Source: Thalassorhabdomicrobium marinisediminis (GTDB lineage Bacteria; Pseudomonadota; Alphaproteobacteria; Rhodobacterales; Rhodobacteraceae). From it: a DNA stretch of 64,000 nucleotides. The notes under the pieces were generated by a model. It saw only the letters and a program-made list of their open reading frames with translations. It was not told where the DNA came from and did no database searches. The stretch is taken from positions 160,182 to 224,181 of the forward strand of contig NZ_QCYG01000008.1 in assembly GCF_003072065.1 (NCBI RefSeq), in the 5' to 3' direction. Both the position numbers and the translations under genes were made by a program. Shown here one piece after another: positions 49,539 through 58,609 of the stretch; the first letter of the stretch is position 1, and every line of letters begins with the position of its first letter.

Positions 49539-50507
49539 ATGAAAAAGTATCTGTTGGGAAGCGCCGTCGCGCTTGCGATCCCCGGTGCCGCACTGGCGGC
49601 CGACGACTGCGGCGAAGTGACGATGGCCGAAATGAACTGGGCCTCGGCGAAGATCGTCGTCGCCGTGTCCGAGTTCCTGCTTGAGCAGGGCTATGGCTGT
49701 GACGTCGCTGTCGTGCCCTCTGACACGACGCCTGCGGTGACATCGCTGGCCGAGAACAACGAACCCGACATCGTGCCCGAACTTTGGCCGAACGCAGCCG
49801 GTGACGTCTATGACAAGCTCAAGGAAGGCGGCCAGATCGTCGAGCTGACCAGTGTTCTTGACCCCGGTGGTGTCGAAGGCTGGTGGCTGCCCGCCTATCT
49901 GGTTGAAGAGCACCCCGAACTGAAGACGATCGACGGCGTGCTGGCCAACCCCGAACTGGTCGGCGGCATGTTCAACAACTGTCCCGATGGCTGGGGCTGC
50001 CGCGTGATCAGCGACAACCTTGCCCGTGCGTTCGATCTGGAAGGCAACGGCATCGAAGTCTTCAACCACGGCTCCGGTGAGACGCTGGCCACCTCCATGG
50101 CCTCGGCGTTCGAGAACGAAGAGCCTTGGTTCGGCTACTACTGGGGCCCGACCACGCCGCTTGGCAAATACGACATGGTGAGCATCGATCTGGGTGAATT
50201 CGACGAAGACGCCCACGCCGCGAACCAGAACGCCAACACCCCCGACCCGCGCCCTTCGGCCTTCCCGACGGCGCCGATCCTGACCATCGTGACCAAGGAC
50301 TTCTACGAGTCCCACCCCGAGGAGTCGGAGCTTCTGACGAACATCTCGTTCAAGTCCGACACGGTGAGCGGTCTGCTGGCCTGGCAGGATGAGAACAACG
50401 CAACGGCCGAGGAAGCCGCGGTGTATTTCCTGGAAAACAACAAGGACCAGTGGGGGGCGTGGCTGAACGACGATGCCCGCGAGAAACTTGCACCCCTGCT
50501 TGAATAA
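49539..50507 (+). CDS. proX: Glycine betaine/proline ABC transporter substrate-binding protein
   Basis: A 322-residue periplasmic binding protein with signal peptide MKKYLLGSAVALAIPGAALA. Aromatic residues that would cage a quaternary ammonium are seen in VPELWPN, VEGWWLP and EPWFGYYWGP. Two cysteine pairs (DDCGE/GYGCD and NNCPDGWGCR) suggest disulfides. Start at ATG 49539, eight bases after AGAAGGAG. It imports osmoprotectants together with ProW and ProV, and two tandem terminators follow it before proW. Confidence 0.93.
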   Translation: MKKYLLGSAVALAIPGAALAADDCGEVTMAEMNWASAKIVVAVSEFLLEQGYGCDVAVVPSDTTPAVTSLAENNEPDIVPELWPNAAGDVYDKLKEGGQIVELTSVLDPGGVEGWWLPAYLVEEHPELKTIDGVLANPELVGGMFNNCPDGWGCRVISDNLARAFDLEGNGIEVFNHGSGETLATSMASAFENEEPWFGYYWGPTTPLGKYDMVSIDLGEFDEDAHAANQNANTPDPRPSAFPTAPILTIVTKDFYESHPEESELLTNISFKSDTVSGLLAWQDENNATAEEAAVYFLENNKDQWGAWLNDDAREKLAPLLE

Positions 50508-50516
50508 TCCTGTTAC

Positions 50517-50551
50517 GAAGGGCGGCATCTGCGGGTGCCGCCCTTCTGCTT
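50517..50551 (+). terminator. First intrinsic terminator after proX
   Basis: An 11-base perfect stem, GAAGGGCGGCA (50517-50527) and TGCCGCCCTTC (50536-50546), loop of eight, followed by TGCTTTTTA. It sits ten bases after the proX stop. Confidence 0.88.
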
Positions 50552-50558
50552 TTTATCA

Positions 50559-50592
50559 CCGACGGTCCCGCAGGGCCGTCGGCTCTTTTTTT
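50559..50592 (+). terminator. Second intrinsic terminator between proX and proW
   Basis: Stem CCGACGG-t-CCC / GGG-CCGTCGG with a GCA loop and one bulged base, followed by CTC and seven T. It lies 85 bases before the proW start. Confidence 0.85.
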
Positions 50593-50677
50593 GGCGCAGG
50601 GGCGCCGCGCGATCACGCGCAGATGGACGGATGACAACAAAGACGACGACGGCGCCAGGCGCCGGAAGGGTAATGAG

Positions 50678-51706
50678 ATGGCAACATATGATTTTCTATT
50701 CGACAAGACAGGGCTGAGGGGCTGGTGCGGCGAAGAAAGCAGCGGCCTGTCCTCGATGGCGGACCTGCTGGGCAATTCCGGCGGCGGGGACGACACGACA
50801 TCGCTGTGGGATACGCCGTTTCCCTCGCTCGATGCGCTGCACGACGCCTGTGACAAGATCCCCCAGTCGCGGGACCTCACACTAGGGCTGGAGCGCGGGT
50901 TTCTCGACATCAAGGATGGCCTGAAGGTCATCGTCGACCCGATCACGCAACCGCTGAGCTGGGCGCTCGAGAATGCGCTTTGGCTGATGCAGGCGATGCC
51001 CTGGTTCATCATGATTCCGGCGCTGATGCTGATTTCCTGGCTGGTGGGCCGGTCGCTCAAGCTGGTCGGGCTGGTGGCGGTCGTCTTTGGCCTGCTCGCA
51101 TTTGTGGATTACTACGATTACACCATGCAGACGCTGGCGATCATCTTCGTCTGTGCCTTTATATGCGTGTTGCTCGGGGTGCCCATCGGCATTGCCATGT
51201 CGCGCAGTGACCGGGTGCAGCGGGCGGTCATTCCCATCCTCGACATGCTGCAGACGCTGCCGCCCTTCGTCTATCTGATCCCGCTGATTTTCCTGTTCAG
51301 CGTGACCGAGCCGAAGCTCTACGGCATTGCGATCATCCTTTACGCAATCGTGCCCGTGGTGCGCCTGACCGACCTTGGCATCCGGCTGGTCGATCCCGAC
51401 GTGATCGAGGCGGCGGATGCCTTCGGCATGACCGAGCGGCAGAAACTTTACCGGGTGCAGGTGCCGCTGGCGCTGCCCAACATCATGGCGGGCGTCAACC
51501 AGACCATCATGATGAGCCTTGCCATGGTCGTGATCGCATCCCTCGTCTCGGCCCCCGGGCTTGGCGTGCTGGTGCTGCGCGGCATTCGCAACCTTGAACT
51601 GGGCGTCGGGCTGTTGTCCGGTCTGGGCATCGTGTTCCTTGCCGTCATCCTTGACCGGGTGACCAAGGCCGCCTTGGCCCGTATCAATGCACAGCAACCC
51701 CAGTAA
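50678..51706 (+). CDS. proW: Glycine betaine/proline ABC transporter permease
   Basis: A 342-residue inner-membrane permease. About 100 hydrophilic N-terminal residues precede the membrane domain (ProW-type), then about six hydrophobic segments with the EAA-like loop IEAADAFGMTERQKLYRVQVPLALP that docks to ProV. C-terminal VSAPGLGVLVLRGIRNLELG is typical. ATG 50678 follows GGAAGGG; upstream in-frame sequence is arginine-rich and lies in the leader. Ten bases separate its stop from proV. Confidence 0.93.
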   Translation: MATYDFLFDKTGLRGWCGEESSGLSSMADLLGNSGGGDDTTSLWDTPFPSLDALHDACDKIPQSRDLTLGLERGFLDIKDGLKVIVDPITQPLSWALENALWLMQAMPWFIMIPALMLISWLVGRSLKLVGLVAVVFGLLAFVDYYDYTMQTLAIIFVCAFICVLLGVPIGIAMSRSDRVQRAVIPILDMLQTLPPFVYLIPLIFLFSVTEPKLYGIAIILYAIVPVVRLTDLGIRLVDPDVIEAADAFGMTERQKLYRVQVPLALPNIMAGVNQTIMMSLAMVVIASLVSAPGLGVLVLRGIRNLELGVGLLSGLGIVFLAVILDRVTKAALARINAQQPQ

Positions 51707-51716
51707 GGATATTGAG

Positions 51717-52772
51717 ATGACTGACACGACACCCAAAATCTCGATCCGGGGTCTTTACAAGATCTTCGGAAACGACCCTGAAACCGCCCTGCAACGGGTC
51801 AAGGACGGCATCGGCAAGGCCGAGCTGCTGTCCGAGACCAACCACGTGCTGGGGCTCAACGACATCAACGTCGACATGCCCACGGGCAAGACCACGGTGA
51901 TCATGGGGCTGTCGGGCTCGGGGAAATCCACCCTGATCCGGCACCTCAACCGGTTGATTGAACCCACGGCGGGGGAGATCCTCGTCGACGGGGACAACAT
52001 CCTTGACTATTCGGCGCGGCAGCTGCGCGACCTGCGGCAGCACCGGATGTCGATGGTGTTCCAGAAGTTCGCGCTTCTGCCGCACCGCACGGTGCTGGAG
52101 AACACGGGGCTTGCCCCGTCGATCAGCGGCCAGCGCCCCAAGGCCTATGCCGCCGAGGCGACGAAATGGCTCGACCGGGTCGGGCTTGAGGGTCAGGGCA
52201 ACCAGTATCCGGCGCAATTGTCGGGCGGGATGCAGCAGCGCGTCGGGATCGCCCGGGCGCTGACCTCTAACAGTGACATCATGCTGATGGACGAAGCCTT
52301 CTCGGCGCTCGACCCCCTGATCCGCACTGACATGCAGAACCTGTTGATCGAGTTGCAGAACGAGTTGCAGAAAACGGTCGTTTTCATCACCCACGATCTG
52401 GATGAGGCCTTGAAGCTGGCGGACCATCTGGTGATCCTGAAAGACGGGTTCATCGTGCAACAGGGCGAGCCGCAGCAGATCCTGCTGCACCCCAACGATC
52501 CCTACATCGAGGACTTCGTGGCCGACATCAACCGCGCCCGCGTGCTGCGCGTGCGCTCGGTGATGGAAAAGACCACCGCCCCCGCCGAGGGTGTCAGCGG
52601 TGAGGTTGACCACGACGACACGCTGGAAAACGTGATCGAGGCCTCGGGCGGCGACACCAACAAGCACTACAAGGTGACGCGCGACGGCGAACAGGTGGGC
52701 GTGCTGCACATGCGCGACCTCGTTCGCGCACTGGTCCCCCGCGGCCCCTCTGCCGAGACCGCGAGCCACTAA
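51717..52772 (+). CDS. proV: Glycine betaine/proline ABC transporter ATP-binding protein
   Basis: A 351-residue ABC ATPase. Walker A GLSGSGKST, signature LSGGMQQRVG, Walker B IMLMDEAFSALD and the switch THDLDE are intact. The N-terminal extension FGNDPETALQRVKDGIGKAE is typical of ProV. C-terminally there is only one partial CBS-like unit (YKVTRDGEQVGVLHMRDLV) where ProV and OpuAA have a fuller CBS region that senses ionic strength, so osmotic gating may differ. Ten bases after proW. Confidence 0.94.
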   Translation: MTDTTPKISIRGLYKIFGNDPETALQRVKDGIGKAELLSETNHVLGLNDINVDMPTGKTTVIMGLSGSGKSTLIRHLNRLIEPTAGEILVDGDNILDYSARQLRDLRQHRMSMVFQKFALLPHRTVLENTGLAPSISGQRPKAYAAEATKWLDRVGLEGQGNQYPAQLSGGMQQRVGIARALTSNSDIMLMDEAFSALDPLIRTDMQNLLIELQNELQKTVVFITHDLDEALKLADHLVILKDGFIVQQGEPQQILLHPNDPYIEDFVADINRARVLRVRSVMEKTTAPAEGVSGEVDHDDTLENVIEASGGDTNKHYKVTRDGEQVGVLHMRDLVRALVPRGPSAETASH

Positions 52773-52781
52773 ACAAACCAA

Positions 52782-52821
52782 GCGGCGGGGCGGTGTGCCA
52801 TCCGGCACCCCGGCCCGCCGC
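52782..52821 (+). terminator. Possible stem-loop after proV
   Basis: GCGGCGGG (52782-52789) pairs with CCCGCCGC (52814-52821), with a GGTG/CACC inner part. It is GC-rich but lacks a T tract, being followed by C-rich sequence. Confidence 0.35.
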
Positions 52822-52959
52822 CCCTCCCCCCCCGGCCCTGCTCTTATGCGACGGGCGCCCACCAGCCCCTCCTGCAACACCCAAGCGCCACGCCCCCTCG
52901 GGGGATTGCGAAAGCGCGCGCCCCTGTGGCACGATCCACCAGGGTCATGAGGGAGTGCC

Positions 52960-54390
52960 ATGGTCGTTTTTTGTCGTTTGCTCGCCGTTGTCCTGTTCGC
53001 GCTTGTGGGGTCCCCGAAAACCGAGGCGCAGGACTACAGCAACCTGTTCCGAACCTTCCGCGCCGACACCCTTTCGTGGAATGATCGTCGTTTCCTGCAG
53101 GCGGCATTGGCGTTCGAGGGACATTACAACGGACTGTTGGACGGGGACTGGGGCCCCCGCAGCCAACGCGCGATGCAACGGTTTTCGCGGCAGGAATTCG
53201 GCTCCGCGACGGAAGACTGGCACATGGCCCTGCTGGCCTTCGGCTTCTTTCAGCTGGTCGACCGGGACGGCTGGCAGATCGAGTATTTCGACGGCCTGAA
53301 CATGTCGATGTTGTTTCCCAATGGCGCAGCGCGCACTGACCCTCCGACGGACAATTTCGTGAACTTCCGGCACCGCAACAGCAGCCTGTCCTATTCCGTA
53401 GGGGTGCATTCCCGCGCGACGACCCAGCGCCTGCACGACTACACCGAACACAGCGCAGCGGCGGGGGCCGAGCCCTACATCCTGCGCCGTCAGGACTATG
53501 CCATCAGCAGCGTCACGCAACCAGGCGGCGCGGTGCTTTATACGCGGTCCAATTTCACCAACGGTGCCTGGCGGACCATCATGCTGTCGGCCAATCGCCG
53601 CGATACCGCGCTTCTGAACGCGGTCGCGGGAAGCATCGCGGTGGGCCGCACCGCGCCCTTGCAAATCACCGAGAACGGCACCCTCGAGACGGCGATCCTG
53701 CAGACTGCCGCAGTGCTCAGCGCCGAGGAGGACGCTCCGCAGACCTCCATTGCGACTCCCGCCAAACCGGCGACGCCGCAGGTGTCGTCGGGGACGGGTT
53801 TCGTGGTCGATGCCAAGGGGCATGTTCTGACCAATGCCCATGTGATCGAAGGATGCAGCACGATCACCTTCAACGGGATGCCCGCGACCCGTGTTGCCGC
53901 CTCCGAGGATGACGATCTTGCCCTGCTGCATGTGTCCGACTGGTCCGGCGACGACTTCGCGCGCTTCTCTCCCACGCCGGCGCGTCTGAATTCGGACGTG
54001 ACGGTGGTGGGCTTCCCACTGGCCGGGATCCTGTCGGGGTTGAACGTCACGCGGGGGGCGGTGTCTTCGAAGCTGGGGTTCGGAGGGGAGATCGGCGGCA
54101 TGCAGATCACAGCGCCGGTGCAGACGGGCAATTCCGGGGGGCCGGTCCTTGCCGCTGACGGTGAGGTGGTCGGGGTGGTCGTCAGCAAACTTGACGAACG
54201 TGCCATTGCCGAAGCGACCGGCGACACGCCGCAGAACGTCAATTTTGCCATCCGGGGCGAGCTGGCGAAGCTGTTTTTGTTCCAGAACGGCATCGAACCG
54301 CAGCTTGGCACCAGCGACGCCCCGCTGCCCCCCACCGAGCTGGCCGACATGGCCACCACCTTCACCGGGTTTATCGAGTGCCGCGGATAG
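52960..54390 (+). CDS. Exported trypsin-like serine protease with N-terminal peptidoglycan-binding-like domain
   Basis: A 476-residue protein with a signal peptide (MVVFCRLLAVVLFALVGSPKTEA). Residues about 40-80, RRFLQAALAFEGHYNGLLDGDWGPRSQRAMQRF, match a peptidoglycan-binding_1 repeat. The C-terminal third is a chymotrypsin-fold protease with His294 (LTNAHVIEGC), Asp319 (EDDDLALL) and Ser392 (QTGNSGGPV). No PDZ domain is present. Probably periplasmic and wall-bound; the substrate is unknown. It stands alone, convergent with nagB. Confidence 0.9.
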   Translation: MVVFCRLLAVVLFALVGSPKTEAQDYSNLFRTFRADTLSWNDRRFLQAALAFEGHYNGLLDGDWGPRSQRAMQRFSRQEFGSATEDWHMALLAFGFFQLVDRDGWQIEYFDGLNMSMLFPNGAARTDPPTDNFVNFRHRNSSLSYSVGVHSRATTQRLHDYTEHSAAAGAEPYILRRQDYAISSVTQPGGAVLYTRSNFTNGAWRTIMLSANRRDTALLNAVAGSIAVGRTAPLQITENGTLETAILQTAAVLSAEEDAPQTSIATPAKPATPQVSSGTGFVVDAKGHVLTNAHVIEGCSTITFNGMPATRVAASEDDDLALLHVSDWSGDDFARFSPTPARLNSDVTVVGFPLAGILSGLNVTRGAVSSKLGFGGEIGGMQITAPVQTGNSGGPVLAADGEVVGVVVSKLDERAIAEATGDTPQNVNFAIRGELAKLFLFQNGIEPQLGTSDAPLPPTELADMATTFTGFIECRG

Positions 54391-54408
54391 GGCGCGGCAC
54401 ATAATGTT

Positions 54409-55194
54409 TTACCCGCCGAACGCGCTTTCACGGCCGTCGGGGTGCACCGTCTCGTAGTAGTCCCGCAAGGCGAGCTGTTCGGCCGCTTCGGCGTCAAGGA
54501 CCACGGTCGCGCGTTTGTGCAACTGCAGCGCCGAGGCCGGACAGACGGCCGCAAGGGGGCCTTCGATCATGCGGGCCACGGCTTCGGCCTTGGCGGCGCC
54601 GGTGGCAATCAACAGACATTTGCGCGACTCAAGGATCGTCGCCACGCCGGTGGTGATCGCATATTGCGGCGTCTCGTCGAAGGACCTGAAATACCGCTGG
54701 TTCGCTTCGCGCGTGCTTCTGGTCAGGGTCTTGATCCGTGTGCGCGAACCCAGGCTTGCCGTGGGTTCGTTGAAGCCGATGTGCCCGTTCTGTCCGATGC
54801 CGAGCAGTTGCAGGTCGATCCCGCCCGCATCAGAAATGCGCGCCTCGTAGTCGTCGGCGGCGGCCTGCGGATCGCTTGCGTCGCCTTTGGGCAGATGGGT
54901 GCGGGCCGGGTCGATGTCCACGTGGTCGAAGAACGCCTGCTGCATGTAGTGGTGGTAGGAACACGGATGCTCGGGCGAGAGGCCGATGTATTCGTCCAGA
55001 TTGAAGCTGGTGGTGCTGGCAAAGGACACCTTGCCCGCACGGTGACGGTGCGCAAGTTCGTCGTAGAGCGGCAACATGGTGCCCCCGGTGGCCAGACCCA
55101 GCACCGCGTCGGGCTTGGTCTGCACGGTCTTGACGATGATATCCGCAGCTCGCGCGATCGCGGCCTGCAAATCCGGCAGGATCAATACTTTCAT
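54409..55194 (-). CDS. nagB: Glucosamine-6-phosphate deaminase
   Basis: A 261-residue enzyme converting glucosamine 6-phosphate to fructose 6-phosphate and ammonia. LGLATGGTMLPLYDEL binds the phosphate, FNLDEYIGL carries the catalytic Asp region, and GIGQNGHIGFNEP with the catalytic His is intact. ATG 55194 forms an ATGA overlap with the nanK stop, which decides it over 55206. Last gene of the sialic acid operon; the preceding step, NagA deacetylase, is not encoded in the window. Confidence 0.95.
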   Translation of the reverse strand: MKVLILPDLQAAIARAADIIVKTVQTKPDAVLGLATGGTMLPLYDELAHRHRAGKVSFASTTSFNLDEYIGLSPEHPCSYHHYMQQAFFDHVDIDPARTHLPKGDASDPQAAADDYEARISDAGGIDLQLLGIGQNGHIGFNEPTASLGSRTRIKTLTRSTREANQRYFRSFDETPQYAITTGVATILESRKCLLIATGAAKAEAVARMIEGPLAAVCPASALQLHKRATVVLDAEAAEQLALRDYYETVHPDGRESAFGG

Positions 55195-56111
55195 GTCGTT
55201 TCCCATTCTTGAAAGCGGGCCAGAGCGCCGAACAGCGGGGCGTCGTGCCCCAGACTGGCATGGACGATGTCGGGCCGGAACAGCGCGGGCTCCTCGGTCA
55301 GGGCGTGGCGCACCCGGTCGAGGTAGCCTTCGGCAAGCCCGATACTGCCACCCAGCGCCACGGTATCAAGGCCAAGGATCGCCGTCAGGTCACCGATCAG
55401 CGCGGCGATGGCGCGGGCCGATGTGGTGACGATCTGTTCGGCCCAGTCCTGTCCTTTCGCGGCTGCCTCGAAAACGGCGCGGGCGTCGTGGTCTGCATAT
55501 CCCGCAGCACGGGCCGCCGCCGCGATGCCCCGCCCTCCGGCGACGCTCTCTACCGTGGCCTGACGTCCGCTGCCACAGGCGGTGCGGGCGAGACGGCTTG
55601 CGACAAAACCCACATGGCCCGACAGCCCGTTGGCGCTGGACAAAAGCCGGTTGTGGATCACCAGACCGCCGCCCACGCCGGTGGACACGGTGATGTAGGC
55701 GAAACACTCGCTTGTCGCGCCAGCCCCGTAAAGGCCTTCGGCAAAGGCCGCAGCGGCAGCATCATTCAGACACGTCGCCCGTCCGAACGCCTGCAAGAGC
55801 GCGCCGCGCAGGTCGAAGTCCCCGATCCCCGACAGCGTGCCCTCGTTCACCGCGTGCCAGCCGCCGGCCCCGTCCACGCGCCCCGCGACCGCGATCCCAA
55901 GGGGCGCGCCTCGGCCGTGTCCGAGCTGTGCCAACAGATCGCCAATCGCTGCAATTTGCGCGTCCGGTTCGGCGGCCCCATTGGTGGGCACTGTCAGTCG
56001 CTGCACGACAGCGCCGCCTTCGATGCGGGCCGCGGCCGTCTTGGTGCCGCCCAGATCGGCGGCAAAGCCCGTCAGGGCATCGCGCGGCACGGGGGGCATC
56101 ACGGGGCGCAT
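55191..56111 (-). CDS. nanK: ROK family N-acetylmannosamine kinase
   Basis: A 306-residue sugar kinase of the ROK family. The N-terminal phosphate loop is ADLGGTKTAAARIEG, the catalytic Asp lies in CLNDAAAAAFAE, and GVGGGLVI plus GLSGHVGFVA match ROK kinases. The Cys-x-Cys zinc motif usual in ROK proteins is reduced to a single Cys (TACGSGRQATVES), as in E. coli-type NanK variants that lack zinc. ATG 56111 shares one base with the nanE stop. It phosphorylates ManNAc released by NanA. Confidence 0.9.
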   Translation of the reverse strand: MRPVMPPVPRDALTGFAADLGGTKTAAARIEGGAVVQRLTVPTNGAAEPDAQIAAIGDLLAQLGHGRGAPLGIAVAGRVDGAGGWHAVNEGTLSGIGDFDLRGALLQAFGRATCLNDAAAAAFAEGLYGAGATSECFAYITVSTGVGGGLVIHNRLLSSANGLSGHVGFVASRLARTACGSGRQATVESVAGGRGIAAAARAAGYADHDARAVFEAAAKGQDWAEQIVTTSARAIAALIGDLTAILGLDTVALGGSIGLAEGYLDRVRHALTEEPALFRPDIVHASLGHDAPLFGALARFQEWETT

Positions 56112-56794
56112 TACCGGTCCTCGGGGGACGATTTTATCTTGGCGGCGAACCAGTCCGTCATGATTTCCAACCGCGTGAGCGCCGTGCCCACCGTCACCGC
56201 ATCCGCCCCTGCCTGCATGGCCCGCGCGGCGAGCTCTGGCGTGTTCACGCGCCCTTCGGCCATGACGAAAGCGTCCAAGGCGCGGAAGGCGCTGATCAGG
56301 TCGGTGTCGAGCCCGTCGGCACGGTCCGCCGTCTCGTCGGTGTAGCCTGACAGGGTCGTGCCGAGTATGCTGGCACCTTCGCGCAGGGCGCGCTGCCCGT
56401 CGGCAAGGGTCGCGCAATCGGCCATGGCCAAAGCACCCGAGCTGCGGATCGCCTCGACGATGGCGGCTGAGGGCGCGGGGCGGGGCCGGTCTGTGGCGTC
56501 ATAGGCGATGATGTCGGCCCCCGCGGCGGCCAAAGCTTCGACATCTTGCAAGAAAGGCGTGATACGCACCGGACTGTCGTCGAGATCGCGTTTGAGGATC
56601 GCGATGATCGGCACGGATACGGCAGGCCGCACCGCGGCGAGGTTGTCGACGCCTTCGATGCGAAGACCGTCGGCACCGCCCGCCACCGCCGCCTGCGCCA
56701 TGGCGGCGACAATCTCGGGCCGGTCCATCGGGCCATGATCGACAGGCTGACAGGACACCACCAGCCCGCGGCGCAAAAGGGTCAAAGGGTTCAT
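56111..56794 (-). CDS. nanE: N-acetylmannosamine-6-phosphate 2-epimerase
   Basis: A 227-residue TIM-barrel epimerase turning ManNAc-6-phosphate into GlcNAc-6-phosphate. GLVVSCQPVDHGPMD at the N-terminus, IAILKRDLDDSPVRITP with the catalytic Lys, MADCATLADG, and the Glu in MAEGRVNTPE are family hallmarks. One base separates it from the siaM stop and its stop overlaps the nanK start. Confidence 0.95.
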   Translation of the reverse strand: MNPLTLLRRGLVVSCQPVDHGPMDRPEIVAAMAQAAVAGGADGLRIEGVDNLAAVRPAVSVPIIAILKRDLDDSPVRITPFLQDVEALAAAGADIIAYDATDRPRPAPSAAIVEAIRSSGALAMADCATLADGQRALREGASILGTTLSGYTDETADRADGLDTDLISAFRALDAFVMAEGRVNTPELAARAMQAGADAVTVGTALTRLEIMTDWFAAKIKSSPEDR

Positions 56795-56795
56795 G

Positions 56796-58073
56796 TTATC
56801 TATCCATCAGGTTGGGCAGGCCGGTGACCAGGATCGGGAAGGCGCAGATCAGGATCAGCACGACGAAAGGCGGGATCAGCCAAGGCAGAATGGCCCGCGC
56901 CAGCCTTTGGTAGGGAATGCCCCCGACCTGCGCCACGACAAACAGGGCCATGCCCATGGGCGGCGTCAGGATCGAGATCATGAGGTTGAGGACGGTAATA
57001 ATCCCGAAATGCACCGGATCGATGCCGAAGCCCATGGCGACCGGCACAAGGATCGGCACCACCACCAGCAGGATCACCAGCGCTTCGATGAAGCAGCCCA
57101 AAACGAAGATCATCAGGTTGGCGGCGATCAGGAAGGTGATCGGGCTGTCGGCAATCGACAAAAAGAACGTCGCAATCTGCTGCGGCGCTTGCTCGCGCGC
57201 CATGATGAAGCTGAGCAGGCCGACACCGGCGACGATGGTGGCGATGGAGGCGGACGTGACGGTTGTCTCGTAAAGCGCGTCCCACAGCTTGCGCCAGGTC
57301 AGCTCGCGGTAGAAGACAAGATCGATCAGGATCGCGTAGAGCACGGTGATCGCGGCCGCTTCGGTGGGTGAGAACATCCCCGAAAAGATGCCGCCGACGA
57401 TCACCACGGGGGTCAGCAGTGCAGGAAGGGATTTGACGAAGAGGGTGCCGATCTCGCCCGGGGTGGAGCGGGTGTCGGTCGGGTAGTTCCGCCGGCGCGA
57501 GATGACCCAGACCATGGTCATCAGCGCGACGGCGCAAAGCACGCCGGGCACGATCCCGCCCAGAAACAGCTTGCCGATCGAGACGTTGGCGATCACGCCG
57601 TACAGCACCATGGTGATCGAGGGCGGCACCAGCGGGCCGATCATCGACGAGGCCGCCGTGACCGCGCCGGCGAAATCGTCGTCATAGCCCGCTTCGCGCA
57701 TGGCCTCGATCTCCATCTTGCCCAAGCCGCCCGCATCGGCCAGCGCCGAGCCGGACATGCCCGAGAAGAACAGCGACGCCAGCACGTTCACATGGCCCAG
57801 CCCGCCGGTGATATGGCCAACCAGCGAGCGGGCAAAGCCAAACAGAAGCTTGGTGATCCCGGCGGAGTTCAGCACGCCGGCGGCAAGGATGAACAGCGGC
57901 ACCGCAAGGAGCGGAAAGCTGTTCAGCCCGTCCACCATCCGCTGTGAGGCAAAGCTGATCCCCATGCCGGTATAGTAGAAATATCCCATGGAGACGAAGA
58001 TCATGGCGATCCCGATGGGCACGCCGATCAACACGAAGATCAGCCACATGATGCCGACGGCGGCAAGGGTCAT
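56796..58073 (-). CDS. siaM: TRAP transporter large permease (DctM/SiaM-like)
   Basis: A 425-residue membrane protein with 11-12 hydrophobic segments, the ion-coupled permease of a TRAP system. Motifs include FFSGMSGSALADAGGLG and SSMIGPLVPPSITMVLYG near the middle and GCFIEALVILLVVVPILVP towards the end, all typical of DctM. With SiaP and SiaQ it would import N-acetylneuraminate driven by a sodium gradient. Start overlaps the siaQ stop by four bases (ATGA). Confidence 0.93.
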   Translation of the reverse strand: MTLAAVGIMWLIFVLIGVPIGIAMIFVSMGYFYYTGMGISFASQRMVDGLNSFPLLAVPLFILAAGVLNSAGITKLLFGFARSLVGHITGGLGHVNVLASLFFSGMSGSALADAGGLGKMEIEAMREAGYDDDFAGAVTAASSMIGPLVPPSITMVLYGVIANVSIGKLFLGGIVPGVLCAVALMTMVWVISRRRNYPTDTRSTPGEIGTLFVKSLPALLTPVVIVGGIFSGMFSPTEAAAITVLYAILIDLVFYRELTWRKLWDALYETTVTSASIATIVAGVGLLSFIMAREQAPQQIATFFLSIADSPITFLIAANLMIFVLGCFIEALVILLVVVPILVPVAMGFGIDPVHFGIITVLNLMISILTPPMGMALFVVAQVGGIPYQRLARAILPWLIPPFVVLILICAFPILVTGLPNLMDR

Positions 58074-58549
58074 AGCGTTGGTTCCCGTGTCACGGTGACA
58101 TCCCGTCGTCCGAAGATGCGGCGCAGGATGCGGTAAAGAATAAGGACAAAGCCGACCAGCGCCGAGGCATAGAGAACCGCATCGGTGGTCGGCAGGGTGA
58201 CACTGATATTGTTGGAGGTGCGCAGAACGGTTTTGTAGCTGATCCAGATCAAGTGCCCCACAAGGCCCAGGAACACGACATCAATCAGCGTGTAGAGCAC
58301 CAGCCGCACCTTTGCGGGCAACAGGTCTGCCAGAAAGGCCATTTTCAACTGGCCGTCCTGCCGTTCCACTTCGGCGATGCCGATGAAGGCCATCCAGACC
58401 CAGACCCAGCGCGCGACCTCTTCCGTCCAGACCGGGCCGCGCAGCACCGGCGTGCGGCCGAGGATCTGCACAAGGACCACGGCGATCAGCACGATGAACA
58501 GGACCGCGGCGACGGTGCCTCCGACACTGTATCGGCTTGGGGGTTTCAT
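58070..58549 (-). CDS. siaQ: TRAP transporter small permease (DctQ/SiaQ-like)
   Basis: A 159-residue protein with four hydrophobic segments. The second is preceded by TEEVARWVWVWMAFIGIAEVERQDGQLKM, the E-x-x-x-R-W and polar pattern of DctQ proteins. It is separate from the large permease, unlike the SiaQM fusion of Haemophilus. Sixty bases after siaP. Confidence 0.9.
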   Translation of the reverse strand: MKPPSRYSVGGTVAAVLFIVLIAVVLVQILGRTPVLRGPVWTEEVARWVWVWMAFIGIAEVERQDGQLKMAFLADLLPAKVRLVLYTLIDVVFLGLVGHLIWISYKTVLRTSNNISVTLPTTDAVLYASALVGFVLILYRILRRIFGRRDVTVTREPTL

Positions 58550-58609
58550 GGCGCGGTCCTTGTGGAAAGAGGGGGTCAGCGGGCGCCAGCGCGCCCGCCG
58601 ACAGATGGC

